DNA from: an uncultured Aquimarina sp.
Lineage (GTDB): Bacteria; Bacteroidota; Bacteroidia; Flavobacteriales; Flavobacteriaceae
Reading direction: 5' to 3'
Assembly: GCA_947498785.1 (NCBI GenBank)
Contig: CANMLS010000031.1
Span: 1 to 64,000 of the forward strand
DNA: 64,000 nucleotides
Position 1 is the stretch's first letter; each line of letters opens with the position of its first letter. The notes under the pieces are model-generated. The model was not told the origin of the DNA, did no database searches, and saw only the letters and a list, made by a program, of their open reading frames with translations. Both the position numbers and the translations under genes were made by a program. Of the stretch, positions 48,456-57,462 are shown one piece after another.

Positions 48456-50216
48456 ATGTATACACAAATAGAGAAACCCAAAGAGAATAAAAGTAGAGAG
48501 GTTGCTAATTCTGTTCTACAAAAAACAAAAACGACTCAAACAACATTTGGATTCTCTTCATCAGCACCGATTCAAATGGGAAGGGAAGGTCTTGAGTTTG
48601 GTAATTTTGGGAGAGATGGTAAAAGAAAAGGGCAAAAAGTAATTAGAATGGAAGAGTTTGGGGACCATAATAGAATTCATAACCTAGATCCAAACAAAAT
48701 AGAAACAGATTTAGATGAAGATATCAAGGGTATGCAAATACGCGAAAGTGATATAGATAAGAAACTTGGTATATGGAGACCATCTATAGAAGAAGGTACT
48801 GCAAGACCAGAAGACCCACCGATTTATCAACCCTTTAGAGTAGCATTTCACGATACCCATAATATTTTACTATCATTAAGGTCAGACATAGGTGATTTTA
48901 AAGTTTTTGATAAGCAACATCAGTTTACAGAAAGATTGTTAGACATTGCATCCACAGTAAAAAAAGTTTCAATTAACTATAAAGCTCAATTGCGTAATTT
49001 TAATAATAAAATTAGCATAGCAGACTTAAAAGGTTGGTATTTTGAAGAATTAGACGAATTAACTCGAAATGTCACAAACCTCAGTGTAGAAATAATAGAT
49101 AATTATAAAAAATCAAGCCAAACATTAAGAGATTTGGATACAAAGACATTAATGGAAATGAAAAGTAAAGATGGAGTTGAAATCTGGCGAAAAAACTGGT
49201 GGGCAGCAATACAAGAGTCAAACAGAATTCTTGAATTACATTGGACTTTAGCGAAAGGTTATATTAAAGATTGGATGGTTGATAATAAAAAGAAAGAAAA
49301 TCTGAATTACATGAACGAAAATATGATTGGTGACTTAGATTATATTGGTAGTTTAGCTAAAGGATATAAAAGTGCACCAAAGCAATATATTCGCTTCCTT
49401 CCCGAAAAATTTGATATTGATGCAAACTTAGATGCCCCACCACTTGCAGCGTATTCAATAAGTCAAGGACTTACTGTAGATCGAGGAAGTGTTGGATCTA
49501 AGAAAATCGAGCCATTAAAAGAATTTGAAAGTGAAGTATGGAAGGAATTAAAAAAAATACCAGGTATTGATCTTGGTGATCCGTTTGAAGTTTTTATCCG
49601 AGCTGATAATGTAACAGATCTTATGCATGGACTTCATCCTCATGTTGACATGGCTCATAAAGAAGAACGATTAAGCAAACGTTTACAAGATGTTCAGAAT
49701 CGTATTTGGAATTTAAAAACAAAGGACCCGAGGTATGTGGATTTTTTAAAGACCAAGTTAAGTAGCTATATTAATGAAGACGGAACAATAAAATCACGAA
49801 AATTAAATGAATTTGAAAATTCTAATACTAAAAAGTATCAGGATGATGATTTGACAGTAATAGAATACCATCTAACCAAAGCAGAAAAAAATCAAAGACC
49901 AAAAGAATATTCAGAAAATGGAAAAATCATGCAAAAAGTATTGGAGTTAGATAATAAAGTAAATCAAGTAAGATCTGGAGAAATATTATCATTTTGGGAT
50001 TCGAAAAAACTTATTATTGAAGAATTAGAACAAGGTTTAAGTATCCTAAATAATACTGAACCACTAGAATTACTTAACTGGGATACACTTGAACTTTTAG
50101 GACCAGATAGTTTAGTTCACCCTAATCTTAACCCTCACACTATTGATATGATTCATAACAATACTAGAACTTCAATAAATTACACCTTAGCTTGGTTAAA
50201 AGGATTGCCCCTATAA
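48456..50216 (+). CDS. Putative large eCIS cargo protein, unknown fold
   Basis: 586 residues. Leader MYTQIEKPKENKSREVANSV then QKTKTTQTTFGFSSS, in which the later half diverges from the other cassettes. The rest is largely helical and charged with segments such as KQHQFTERLLDIASTVKKV and IEPLKEFESEVWKELKKI. There is a distinctive stretch VFIRADNVTDLMHGLHPHVDMAHKEERL (about 385-412, quoted in parts) with several His. No known enzymatic domain is recognised. No signal peptide or membrane helix. It is probably delivered by the injector. Confidence 0.58.
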   Translation: MYTQIEKPKENKSREVANSVLQKTKTTQTTFGFSSSAPIQMGREGLEFGNFGRDGKRKGQKVIRMEEFGDHNRIHNLDPNKIETDLDEDIKGMQIRESDIDKKLGIWRPSIEEGTARPEDPPIYQPFRVAFHDTHNILLSLRSDIGDFKVFDKQHQFTERLLDIASTVKKVSINYKAQLRNFNNKISIADLKGWYFEELDELTRNVTNLSVEIIDNYKKSSQTLRDLDTKTLMEMKSKDGVEIWRKNWWAAIQESNRILELHWTLAKGYIKDWMVDNKKKENLNYMNENMIGDLDYIGSLAKGYKSAPKQYIRFLPEKFDIDANLDAPPLAAYSISQGLTVDRGSVGSKKIEPLKEFESEVWKELKKIPGIDLGDPFEVFIRADNVTDLMHGLHPHVDMAHKEERLSKRLQDVQNRIWNLKTKDPRYVDFLKTKLSSYINEDGTIKSRKLNEFENSNTKKYQDDDLTVIEYHLTKAEKNQRPKEYSENGKIMQKVLELDNKVNQVRSGEILSFWDSKKLIIEELEQGLSILNNTEPLELLNWDTLELLGPDSLVHPNLNPHTIDMIHNNTRTSINYTLAWLKGLPL

Positions 50217-50572
50217 CAACATTCAATAAACATACAAAGTATAACGGCTTCTCGATACACGCTTTTCCACTAGCGTTGCAAATCCACTAGAAGTAACAAG
50301 AGAGCAAATAATACTACTACTAGTAACGCAATATCAGTTCGATTTTTTGGAATGTTAATGGAGCAAAATGTACTTCAACGGGCTCAAAAGAACTATAGAG
50401 AATCAGTTTAGTATTGCTTACTCTTCAACACACCACGCCCCAAAAGCGTGGCATTCGAAGTTATATTAAGAAATAGACAAAAACAACAAACTACCCAATT
50501 TTTATAACCCCGTATAAATGCGCATCCGTAGCAATATCGATTCTTACAATTTTGTGATATAAACCATTAACA
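50217..50572. other. Intergenic region, about 355 bp
   Basis: No gene. A small hairpin (CCACGC at 50433-50438 with GCGTGG at 50446-50451) may terminate the preceding cargo gene. The final 100 bases are likely to hold the promoter of the channel/decarboxylase/ATPase operon. Confidence 0.45.
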
Positions 50573-52798
50573 ATGAAAAAGCTATCAAGATTACAACAGT
50601 GGACTTTGGGGTTTCTTAGTCTTTTAATCACTACAGTAACGATATTTCTATTTTTCACATATAAAAATTTGGGTTTAGAGAGCAAACAAAAAGTTATTGC
50701 AATTACTGAAAAGGAAGTAGCAAAGGAATTAGAAGAATTAGAAAGGCAGCTACAAACTGATTTTAAAGATGCTCAGGAAATTGCTAATCGTTATGCAAAG
50801 GTTATAGGTGAAAATCCCAAAAATGCCATCGTTATTGCTGATTCTTTATCAGAGTTGTTTACCACTTATAATTTTTCTGCTATTGGGATACATCCTTCAG
50901 TAGAGTATAGTAAACAGTTATTAAAACATAACAAAAAATATAGTGTCAAAACTAATCAACAGTTATGGGCACCATTTTTTAAAAAAGAGCAAGAAACGAC
51001 TATTCCTTTTCCTTACGATTATACCAGTGCAGCTACTTCGGGTAAATACTGGTATTCAGAAAAACTAAAAACAGGTAGCTGGACGACTCCCTATTTGGGG
51101 GCTGCCAATAATACATTGGTGGTTAGTTATAGATCACCTATAATCAAGGACGCCAAAAAAAATACTAACGAAGGGATCGTATGTCTAGATTATGCATTGG
51201 GATATATCCAGGAAGAAGTGGCAAAACTTAACCTCTTTCGCAAAGGGTACGGTATTATTATTAATGAAGATTCTTTGGTGATATCCCATCCTTCATCAAA
51301 ATATTTAGGAAAAAAAATAACTGAAGTTATTACGATTGATGAGTTTGAAAAGATTAATGCTTTGCAAGAAAAAAAATTCTTGCCCATACAGGAGTATAAG
51401 AATCGTATAGTGGATCGTAACTTATACTTTAAACATACCTTGCATATTGCCAATACCGAAACTGTATATAGAGCTATTATTATTTTAAAAGAGAGTGAAA
51501 CGTTATCTGCTTTTAATCTTGAAAATAACAATCCTACTCAGGCAGTAAAATCATTGCGTTTGCAGCTTTTGTTTGGGCTTACTTCAATTGTATCTCTATT
51601 GATTTTTTGGATTTTTATATTATTCGATATAGGTAAGATTTGGCTTTTAATCACATTACAATCGGCAACTTATATCACAGGGTCTTTATTAATTATTTAT
51701 GTACAATTAAAAACACCTTTATATTCTTTTTCGAATACAGATATAGAAATAACTAATAGCACAGAACTTGATGCATATCTCAATGCAATACAGCGAGAGA
51801 AAAAAAATACTACTTCAATTAAGATTAAGGCTGGTTTTTTTATTCAGAATGTTAAGTTTTCTTCGGCAAATGATTTAAGTATTACAGGCTATTTTTGGCA
51901 AAAAATTGAAGACCTACCAGCACTTATGTCAAGGTTTGAGGGAGAAACTCTTACCGAAATATTGCAACCAGATTTTCCTGAAGCTGAGTCTCTGGATTTA
52001 GAATTAGTAAGCGAAGAAGACGGTTTGATGCAATGGTATTTTTCTGCAGAAATACGACAGTCATTTGATTATTCTGATTATCCTTTTGATGAAGAAGACA
52101 TATGGTTAAGAGTACGTCCTAAAAAGGCGTATCAAGATCAATTATTATTTGTGCCTGACTTTGATTCTTATCCAAAATTTGCATCGCAAAATGATCATTA
52201 TTTAAATCCTAATATCACAGAAGAAAACCTAAAAAATGGATTAGAAAAAGATTTATTTATAAAAGGATGGGAAATTGTAAGAACCTCTTTTTCTATACGC
52301 GATCGATTGTATACAACATCTTTTGGTAAGTTTAATTTAAAAGAAAATTACACCTATCCAGAACTGTATTTTAATATAAGTGTAAAACGCCGATTTCTTG
52401 AAGTTTTTGTGGTCTATTTTATTCCGATTTTGGTCACCGCCTTTTTGCTCTTTACAGTATTAATGACATACACTCGAAATTCTGAAAAGAATGAATTTTA
52501 TGGATTTAGTGTTTCTACTGTTTTAGGATTTTGTGCCAGCTTGTTTTTTGTCATTATCGTATCCCATATGTCGTTAAGAGAAACATTGCAGACAGGAAGC
52601 ATTATTTATCTGGAATATTTTTTCTTCTGCTTATATTTTTTAATCACGGTTGTTTCTGTAGGAGCTATTCTATTTTCTTCGGCATCTGCATCTTCTTTTT
52701 TCAAAAAGAATAATGGGGAAATCATAAAAATGATGTATTGGCCATTATTCTGCTTTATCATATTCATTTTAACCACCCTTCACTTTTCAATACTTTAA
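50573..52798 (+). CDS. dCache sensor fused to pentameric ligand-gated channel-like domain
   Basis: 741 residues. Order: N-terminal helix (about 11-31); periplasmic dCache-like domain (about 35-320) with YTSAATSGKYWYSEKL, SWTTPYLGA and VVSYRSPI; two helices (about 320-385); a second periplasmic beta-sandwich (about 390-600) with the pLGIC Cys-loop-like motif FDYSDYPFDEEDIWLRVRP (near 498-516) and an Arg-rich pre-M1 segment (KRRFLEVFVVYFIPILVTAF); and four C-terminal helices (about 608-741). Topology is consistent, with both sensor domains periplasmic. It is the first gene of an operon with a porin, a TRIC fusion, a decarboxylase and the eCIS ATPase. Ligand, ion selectivity and even channel activity are inference. 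Confidence 0.72.
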   Translation: MKKLSRLQQWTLGFLSLLITTVTIFLFFTYKNLGLESKQKVIAITEKEVAKELEELERQLQTDFKDAQEIANRYAKVIGENPKNAIVIADSLSELFTTYNFSAIGIHPSVEYSKQLLKHNKKYSVKTNQQLWAPFFKKEQETTIPFPYDYTSAATSGKYWYSEKLKTGSWTTPYLGAANNTLVVSYRSPIIKDAKKNTNEGIVCLDYALGYIQEEVAKLNLFRKGYGIIINEDSLVISHPSSKYLGKKITEVITIDEFEKINALQEKKFLPIQEYKNRIVDRNLYFKHTLHIANTETVYRAIIILKESETLSAFNLENNNPTQAVKSLRLQLLFGLTSIVSLLIFWIFILFDIGKIWLLITLQSATYITGSLLIIYVQLKTPLYSFSNTDIEITNSTELDAYLNAIQREKKNTTSIKIKAGFFIQNVKFSSANDLSITGYFWQKIEDLPALMSRFEGETLTEILQPDFPEAESLDLELVSEEDGLMQWYFSAEIRQSFDYSDYPFDEEDIWLRVRPKKAYQDQLLFVPDFDSYPKFASQNDHYLNPNITEENLKNGLEKDLFIKGWEIVRTSFSIRDRLYTTSFGKFNLKENYTYPELYFNISVKRRFLEVFVVYFIPILVTAFLLFTVLMTYTRNSEKNEFYGFSVSTVLGFCASLFFVIIVSHMSLRETLQTGSIIYLEYFFFCLYFLITVVSVGAILFSSASASSFFKKNNGEIIKMMYWPLFCFIIFILTTLHFSIL

Positions 52799-52809
52799 AA
52801 AAAACTCTA

Positions 52810-54087
52810 ATGAAAAATTATATTATACTATTTGTACTCTTTTTCTCCCTTTTTTGTCAAAGTCAGGAATCTGTTTTTGATCATCTTAATAAAAAAGGTA
52901 TAGGAGTTTTTGAAGGTAATGGACAGTTGTTTTTTATTAATCAATCCACACGACTTAATGATACTAATACTTTTCAGGAAGATAGTAATACGACTGATAA
53001 TAATGCTACTTCTCTAGCCTTTACTTTAAATTATGAAAGTGCAAAAATTAAAAATTTTTATGTACACCTATCTTATATACAATCTATAAAATTTCAGGAA
53101 TATAGTTCGATATCAGGAAATGCGGCAGAGATTACTCAAAATGCATCTTTTGGGATCTTAAATAATGCAAGTATCAATTATAATTTAAAGCTTTTGGGTC
53201 TTAAAAAAGGAGTAATTTCTGTAGGACGTTTTCCTTTGAATACAGAATTTATGACAAAAAATAAGCTTAGGCAAAAGGAACAAGCTTTTGAAGGTGTGCT
53301 ATTGGATGTTCCAAATATCGGTAATTGGAACTTTACATTGGGATACCTGTCCAAATTTAGTAGTTGGAAATCAAATCCTCATGAGTTTACATCCATTGGT
53401 AATGCTTACGATTCTGGAAAAGATTCGGAAGATGAACAAGATTTGGATTACAAACAAGAACAAGAGTTTATAGAAATTGGGTTTAAGGATGAGGTCGCTA
53501 ACATCGCTTTTAATACCTATTATATACAAGCTAATAATTTGTGGAGTACCGTAGGCATAAGCTATTTGCAAAAAATAGCAAGTTTGGGATATGATAGTAG
53601 TTTAAGCTTTAAAAGCAAAGGTATTATACAATGTAATACAGGTAAGAATAAAATAGATGAAGATATAGGAGGCGTACAAATAGGATCTTTATTTACTCAT
53701 AATAAGTTGAATGTAGAAGGAGGAATGTTTTTGGTCACTGGAAAAACAATAGAGGAAGAGAACCTTTGGAAGAACCCTTTTGGAGCTAAATTAATTCTTT
53801 CTGAACCTCTATTAGGTACAAGCAGTTCCTTTACTAAAGGAAGTGAATCTTATTATGTAGAAAGTAGTTATTGTTTTTCTAAGGGGAAGGTGTATGTGTT
53901 GTATTTGCATACAGTTGATAAACAAAAAAATAGTACAGGTATATATGATGAAATTGACCTTATTGCTTCGTATAATTTTAATAAAAGATGGAGTTGTAGC
54001 ATAAAAAATGCTGTCTTAAATCAAAATGTCTCTGGGGATAACCAACATATTTTGGATGTAAGGCTAGTGATAAATTATACTTTTTAA
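52810..54087 (+). CDS. Outer-membrane beta-barrel, porin-like
   Basis: About 425 residues from the ATG at 52810; an earlier in-frame start at 52738 would overlap the channel gene and is not preferred. A clear signal peptide (MKNYIILFVLFFSLFCQSQ) precedes a long series of amphipathic strands with alternating hydrophobic residues, ending in a terminal aromatic strand VRLVINYTF typical of outer-membrane insertion. It is a porin-like barrel, unidentified in family. It starts 11 bases after the channel gene stop and is followed by an overlapping start of the TRIC fusion. Confidence 0.75.
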   Translation: MKNYIILFVLFFSLFCQSQESVFDHLNKKGIGVFEGNGQLFFINQSTRLNDTNTFQEDSNTTDNNATSLAFTLNYESAKIKNFYVHLSYIQSIKFQEYSSISGNAAEITQNASFGILNNASINYNLKLLGLKKGVISVGRFPLNTEFMTKNKLRQKEQAFEGVLLDVPNIGNWNFTLGYLSKFSSWKSNPHEFTSIGNAYDSGKDSEDEQDLDYKQEQEFIEIGFKDEVANIAFNTYYIQANNLWSTVGISYLQKIASLGYDSSLSFKSKGIIQCNTGKNKIDEDIGGVQIGSLFTHNKLNVEGGMFLVTGKTIEEENLWKNPFGAKLILSEPLLGTSSSFTKGSESYYVESSYCFSKGKVYVLYLHTVDKQKNSTGIYDEIDLIASYNFNKRWSCSIKNAVLNQNVSGDNQHILDVRLVINYTF

Positions 54088-55679
54088 TGTCTGATATTAT
54101 ATTAATTATGAAAAATTCAAAACAAAATTCAGGATTACCGTGGAGTCATTTTTTTTTAATGTTATGCTGTATTTCTTTTACAATATCAGCTCAGGTTAAA
54201 GATACAATCCAAGGGGCTTGGTATTCGTGGGCTCCCTATCAATATGTGGATGATAAAGGTGTTATTACAGGATTAGATCATGCATTAATAACTCATATTT
54301 TTCAAAAAACAGCTGTAAGAGTAGTATTTGATGCTCAAGAAAAAAAGAGTTGGAAGCAAAATCAGATAGAAGTTTTAGAAGGAGACAAGACAATAACTGG
54401 TGGGGCTTTTTGGACAGAAAAGCGAAGTAAAAAATACCTTATATCAGATCCCTACAGACATGAGTGGAATACACTTTATATTCTCAAAAATGAAGCAAAA
54501 CTATCTAAGATATCTAATATTGATACATTACTGAAATATGTAGAGAAAAATAAATTAAAATTAGGTGTTGTTTCTGGTTACCATTATACCAGTCCAGCTA
54601 TAAATAAGTTTGTTAATCGACAATGTGAAAAAAGTGATTTTATTATAAAATCTGTTAATGAAGAAGAAAATTTTGATCAGTTAATAAAAAACAAAGTAAA
54701 TATTATTATTGCTGACCGTATTACTGGAGCTCAGATTATATGGAAAAATAAAGATAAATGGAAAGTAAATGTTTCTGAGCATGCGCTTCAGTTACCTAAA
54801 AAACCTATTCATTTATTACTACACAAAGGAAAAGATAGTATTAGTATACAAAGGAACACGGTACTGATGAATCGTTTTAACGCTAGTTTAAAAACTATGC
54901 AGAAAAGAGGTGAGTTAAATACTATCGTTGCTAATTATTTATTTCCAGTTTTAATGAATATTACTGTTCAGACTACTTGGTTTGGATTAGTGGATTATAT
55001 AGGAGTTATTTTTTTTGCTATAGCAGGTTTTTTACAGGCACGCGAGAGTAGGTTTGATATTTTTGGAACTATCGTAATGGTAGCTTTATTAACCTCTGGA
55101 GGAGGTATAATGAGAGATTTACTGGTTAATAGAACGCTTTCATTTTTAAACGACACTACTTACATATATATAATTTTATCTGTTTCCTTAATAGGTTTTT
55201 TACTATTAAACCTTCATTCTTTTTTAATACAAAAATATGCCTCTTATTATCGATTTACTTATAACTATAGTAATCGATCACTTTTTTTAAGAATGCTTAT
55301 AGAGGCTATTGCTCTTGGAGCATATACTATTGTTGGAGTGGGGGTTGCTGTAGAAATGAACCTTAAACCACTTTGGCTATGGGGGCCTTTTTTAGGTGTA
55401 TTAACTAGTTGTGGAGGAGATATACTAGCTAGCTGTCTAAAAAAAAACACAACAACTAGTTCCATTAAAGGAGGATTAGACCCAGAGATATCTATTCTAG
55501 GAGGTATAGGTTTTTCTCTTTTCCTCTTGTGGCAAATTAATCGATTAAATCCTAAAGAAGTTTTACTAGGAGTTGTGGCTACTATAATTATTATGGCGGT
55601 TGTACTCTATGTGTTTTTTTTATTAAAAGTAAAGTCACCAGTGTTAAAATTAGATGAAGATATAATTACAAAAGAATGA
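54087..55679 (+). CDS. Solute-binding domain fused to TRIC-type cation channel
   Basis: 530 residues (a second start at 54108 is possible and leaves a clean signal peptide). Order: signal peptide; bacterial solute-binding protein family 3-like domain (about 35-285; GAWYSWAPYQYVDDKGVITGLDHAL, ITGGAFWTEKRSKKY and IGVV..GYHYTSP-type motifs); then two TRIC/UPF0126 repeats (about 297-515) with SGGGIMRDLL (near 336) and the second repeat TSCGGDILASCL, and conserved GxxxxA helices. TRIC proteins are trimeric K+ channels. The fusion suggests ligand-gated monovalent-cation flow. Stop and start overlap the neighbours by 4 bases downstream and 1 base upstream. Confidence 0.8.
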   Translation: MSDIILIMKNSKQNSGLPWSHFFLMLCCISFTISAQVKDTIQGAWYSWAPYQYVDDKGVITGLDHALITHIFQKTAVRVVFDAQEKKSWKQNQIEVLEGDKTITGGAFWTEKRSKKYLISDPYRHEWNTLYILKNEAKLSKISNIDTLLKYVEKNKLKLGVVSGYHYTSPAINKFVNRQCEKSDFIIKSVNEEENFDQLIKNKVNIIIADRITGAQIIWKNKDKWKVNVSEHALQLPKKPIHLLLHKGKDSISIQRNTVLMNRFNASLKTMQKRGELNTIVANYLFPVLMNITVQTTWFGLVDYIGVIFFAIAGFLQARESRFDIFGTIVMVALLTSGGGIMRDLLVNRTLSFLNDTTYIYIILSVSLIGFLLLNLHSFLIQKYASYYRFTYNYSNRSLFLRMLIEAIALGAYTIVGVGVAVEMNLKPLWLWGPFLGVLTSCGGDILASCLKKNTTTSSIKGGLDPEISILGGIGFSLFLLWQINRLNPKEVLLGVVATIIIMAVVLYVFFLLKVKSPVLKLDEDIITKE

Positions 55680-57217
55680 ATACGAAAGGTAAACAGATAC
55701 AAACATTTCTGAAAACAGTTTTTAAAAATCAAAAAACAACAGTATTATCCAAAAAGATGGAAAAAATACTAAGGTCGTACATGGCAAGAAAGAATGTTTC
55801 CAAAAAATACAATCAAAAGGATATGGAACAAATTTTCCCCTTTCAATCTATTCCTAATGAAGGGTATTCTGAAAGAGAATACATAACAGAATTAGAGGAC
55901 AAACTATTACCGTATGCAACCAATGTGGGAGTTTCAAAATTTATGGGACACATGACTTCTATATTACCAAATTTTATTTCAAATATCGCAATATTAGTAA
56001 CCTCATTAAATCAAAATGTAGTAAAGGTAGAAACAGGACAATCTGCAACTTTTTATGAACGACAGGCCATAGCCATGCTTCATGAGTTACTATATAACCA
56101 TAAAAAGGATTTTTATAATAAACATATTCATCATATTGATAGTACATTAGGAATAGTAACTTCTGGGGGTACCATAGCTAATATTACGGCTTTACAATGT
56201 GCACGAAACAGAACATATCCACAAATAGAAAAAAAAGGAGTATACAATGAAGGGGAGGGAGTAGTGATTTGTTCAGAGTTAGGTCATTATTCCATTAAGA
56301 AAGCTATGGGTATATTGGGTTTGGGAAGTCAAAACTTGATCACTGTTCCTACAGATGATAGCAACAAAATTGATATTGAAGTTCTAAAAGAAACAATCCA
56401 AAAATGTCAAAAGAAAAAACTTAAAATTATAGCTCTTATTGGTGTGGCAGGTTCTACAGAATGCGGTAGTATAGATCCTTTGGATACTTTAGCAGAAATA
56501 GCGGATACCCATAATATATATTTTCACGTAGATGCTGCTTGGGGAGGACCTATAAAACTTTCTGATACTTATGCCCATTTATTAAAAGGTATTGAAAAAG
56601 CTGATTCTATTACGATAGACGGACATAAACAATTGTACTTACCAATGGGAATAGGACTTATCTTTTTTAGAAATCCACAAACTGCAAAATTAATAGAAAA
56701 ACAATCAGAATATATTATTCGCAAAAACTCTATAGATCTTGGTAAACGTACAATTGAAGGATCACGTCCAGCGCATAGTTTTTATTTGCAGGCTGGATTA
56801 AAATTAATTGGAAAACAAAAATATGGTTGGCTTATAGAGAAAGGAATAGAAAAAGCGAATACTATGGCATTATATATCAAAACCTTGGAAGATTTTGAGT
56901 TATTAACGTTTCCTGAAACCAATATTTTTCTTTACCGATATATCCCTGAAATCTTTAGAAATAAACCTAAAACCAAAACAACGAATAACTGTTTGAATAC
57001 ATTTAATAAAATATTACAAAAAAAACAAATGGAAGCAGGATATTCATTTGTTTCTTATACAACAGTGTCATTAAAAAAATATCATAAAGAACCCATTGTA
57101 GGTTTGCGTATTGTATTAGCAAACCCTTTGGTAGAAATAACAGATTTAAATAGTATCATAGAGGAACAACGACAGTTGGCAGAAGGTATTAATTTTTCTC
57201 AATATATGTTAGTATAA
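55676..57217 (+). CDS. PLP-dependent amino-acid decarboxylase (group II)
   Basis: 513 residues of the glutamate/aspartate/tyrosine decarboxylase family. Hallmarks are HVDAAWGGP (PLP-binding Asp), the Schiff-base lysine K318 in TIDGHKQLYLPMG, and TSGGTIANITAL early in the fold. It is similar in pattern to the putative aspartate 1-decarboxylase PanP and to glutamate decarboxylases; substrate cannot be decided from sequence. It makes a biogenic amine or beta-alanine and CO2 in the cytoplasm. Its start overlaps the stop of the TRIC-fusion gene by 4 bases, so it is translationally coupled to the channel operon. Confidence 0.85.
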   Translation: MNTKGKQIQTFLKTVFKNQKTTVLSKKMEKILRSYMARKNVSKKYNQKDMEQIFPFQSIPNEGYSEREYITELEDKLLPYATNVGVSKFMGHMTSILPNFISNIAILVTSLNQNVVKVETGQSATFYERQAIAMLHELLYNHKKDFYNKHIHHIDSTLGIVTSGGTIANITALQCARNRTYPQIEKKGVYNEGEGVVICSELGHYSIKKAMGILGLGSQNLITVPTDDSNKIDIEVLKETIQKCQKKKLKIIALIGVAGSTECGSIDPLDTLAEIADTHNIYFHVDAAWGGPIKLSDTYAHLLKGIEKADSITIDGHKQLYLPMGIGLIFFRNPQTAKLIEKQSEYIIRKNSIDLGKRTIEGSRPAHSFYLQAGLKLIGKQKYGWLIEKGIEKANTMALYIKTLEDFELLTFPETNIFLYRYIPEIFRNKPKTKTTNNCLNTFNKILQKKQMEAGYSFVSYTTVSLKKYHKEPIVGLRIVLANPLVEITDLNSIIEEQRQLAEGINFSQYMLV

Positions 57218-57242
57218 GAATACTACAAAATTTATTTATCTA

Positions 57243-57455
57243 ATGAAAATGAAGAGTAAAGTACATCTGCGTTTAAAAAACATAAAAGTAAATCATTTTA
57301 TGGTTATGCTTGTTTTCGAAAAAGAAGCATCAAAACAAGGCTGGTCAAAAGAGGCAATTGAAGCTGTATTAAAAGAAGCTAAAAGTGGTGATTACGATCA
57401 TATTTTAAAAACGATCAAACAGTATTGTATAACACCTCCAAAGAAAAGTAATTAA
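57243..57455 (+). CDS. Small conserved-looking protein
   Basis: 70 residues, basic N-terminus and a helical GWSKEAIEAVLKEAKSGDYDHILKTI segment (about 34-59, quoted in parts). The pattern resembles a small flavobacterial family of unknown role. It lies between the decarboxylase (25 bases) and the ATPase gene (7 bases), so it is part of the same operon. Confidence 0.65.
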   Translation: MKMKSKVHLRLKNIKVNHFMVMLVFEKEASKQGWSKEAIEAVLKEAKSGDYDHILKTIKQYCITPPKKSN

Positions 57456-57462
57456 AAAAAAG

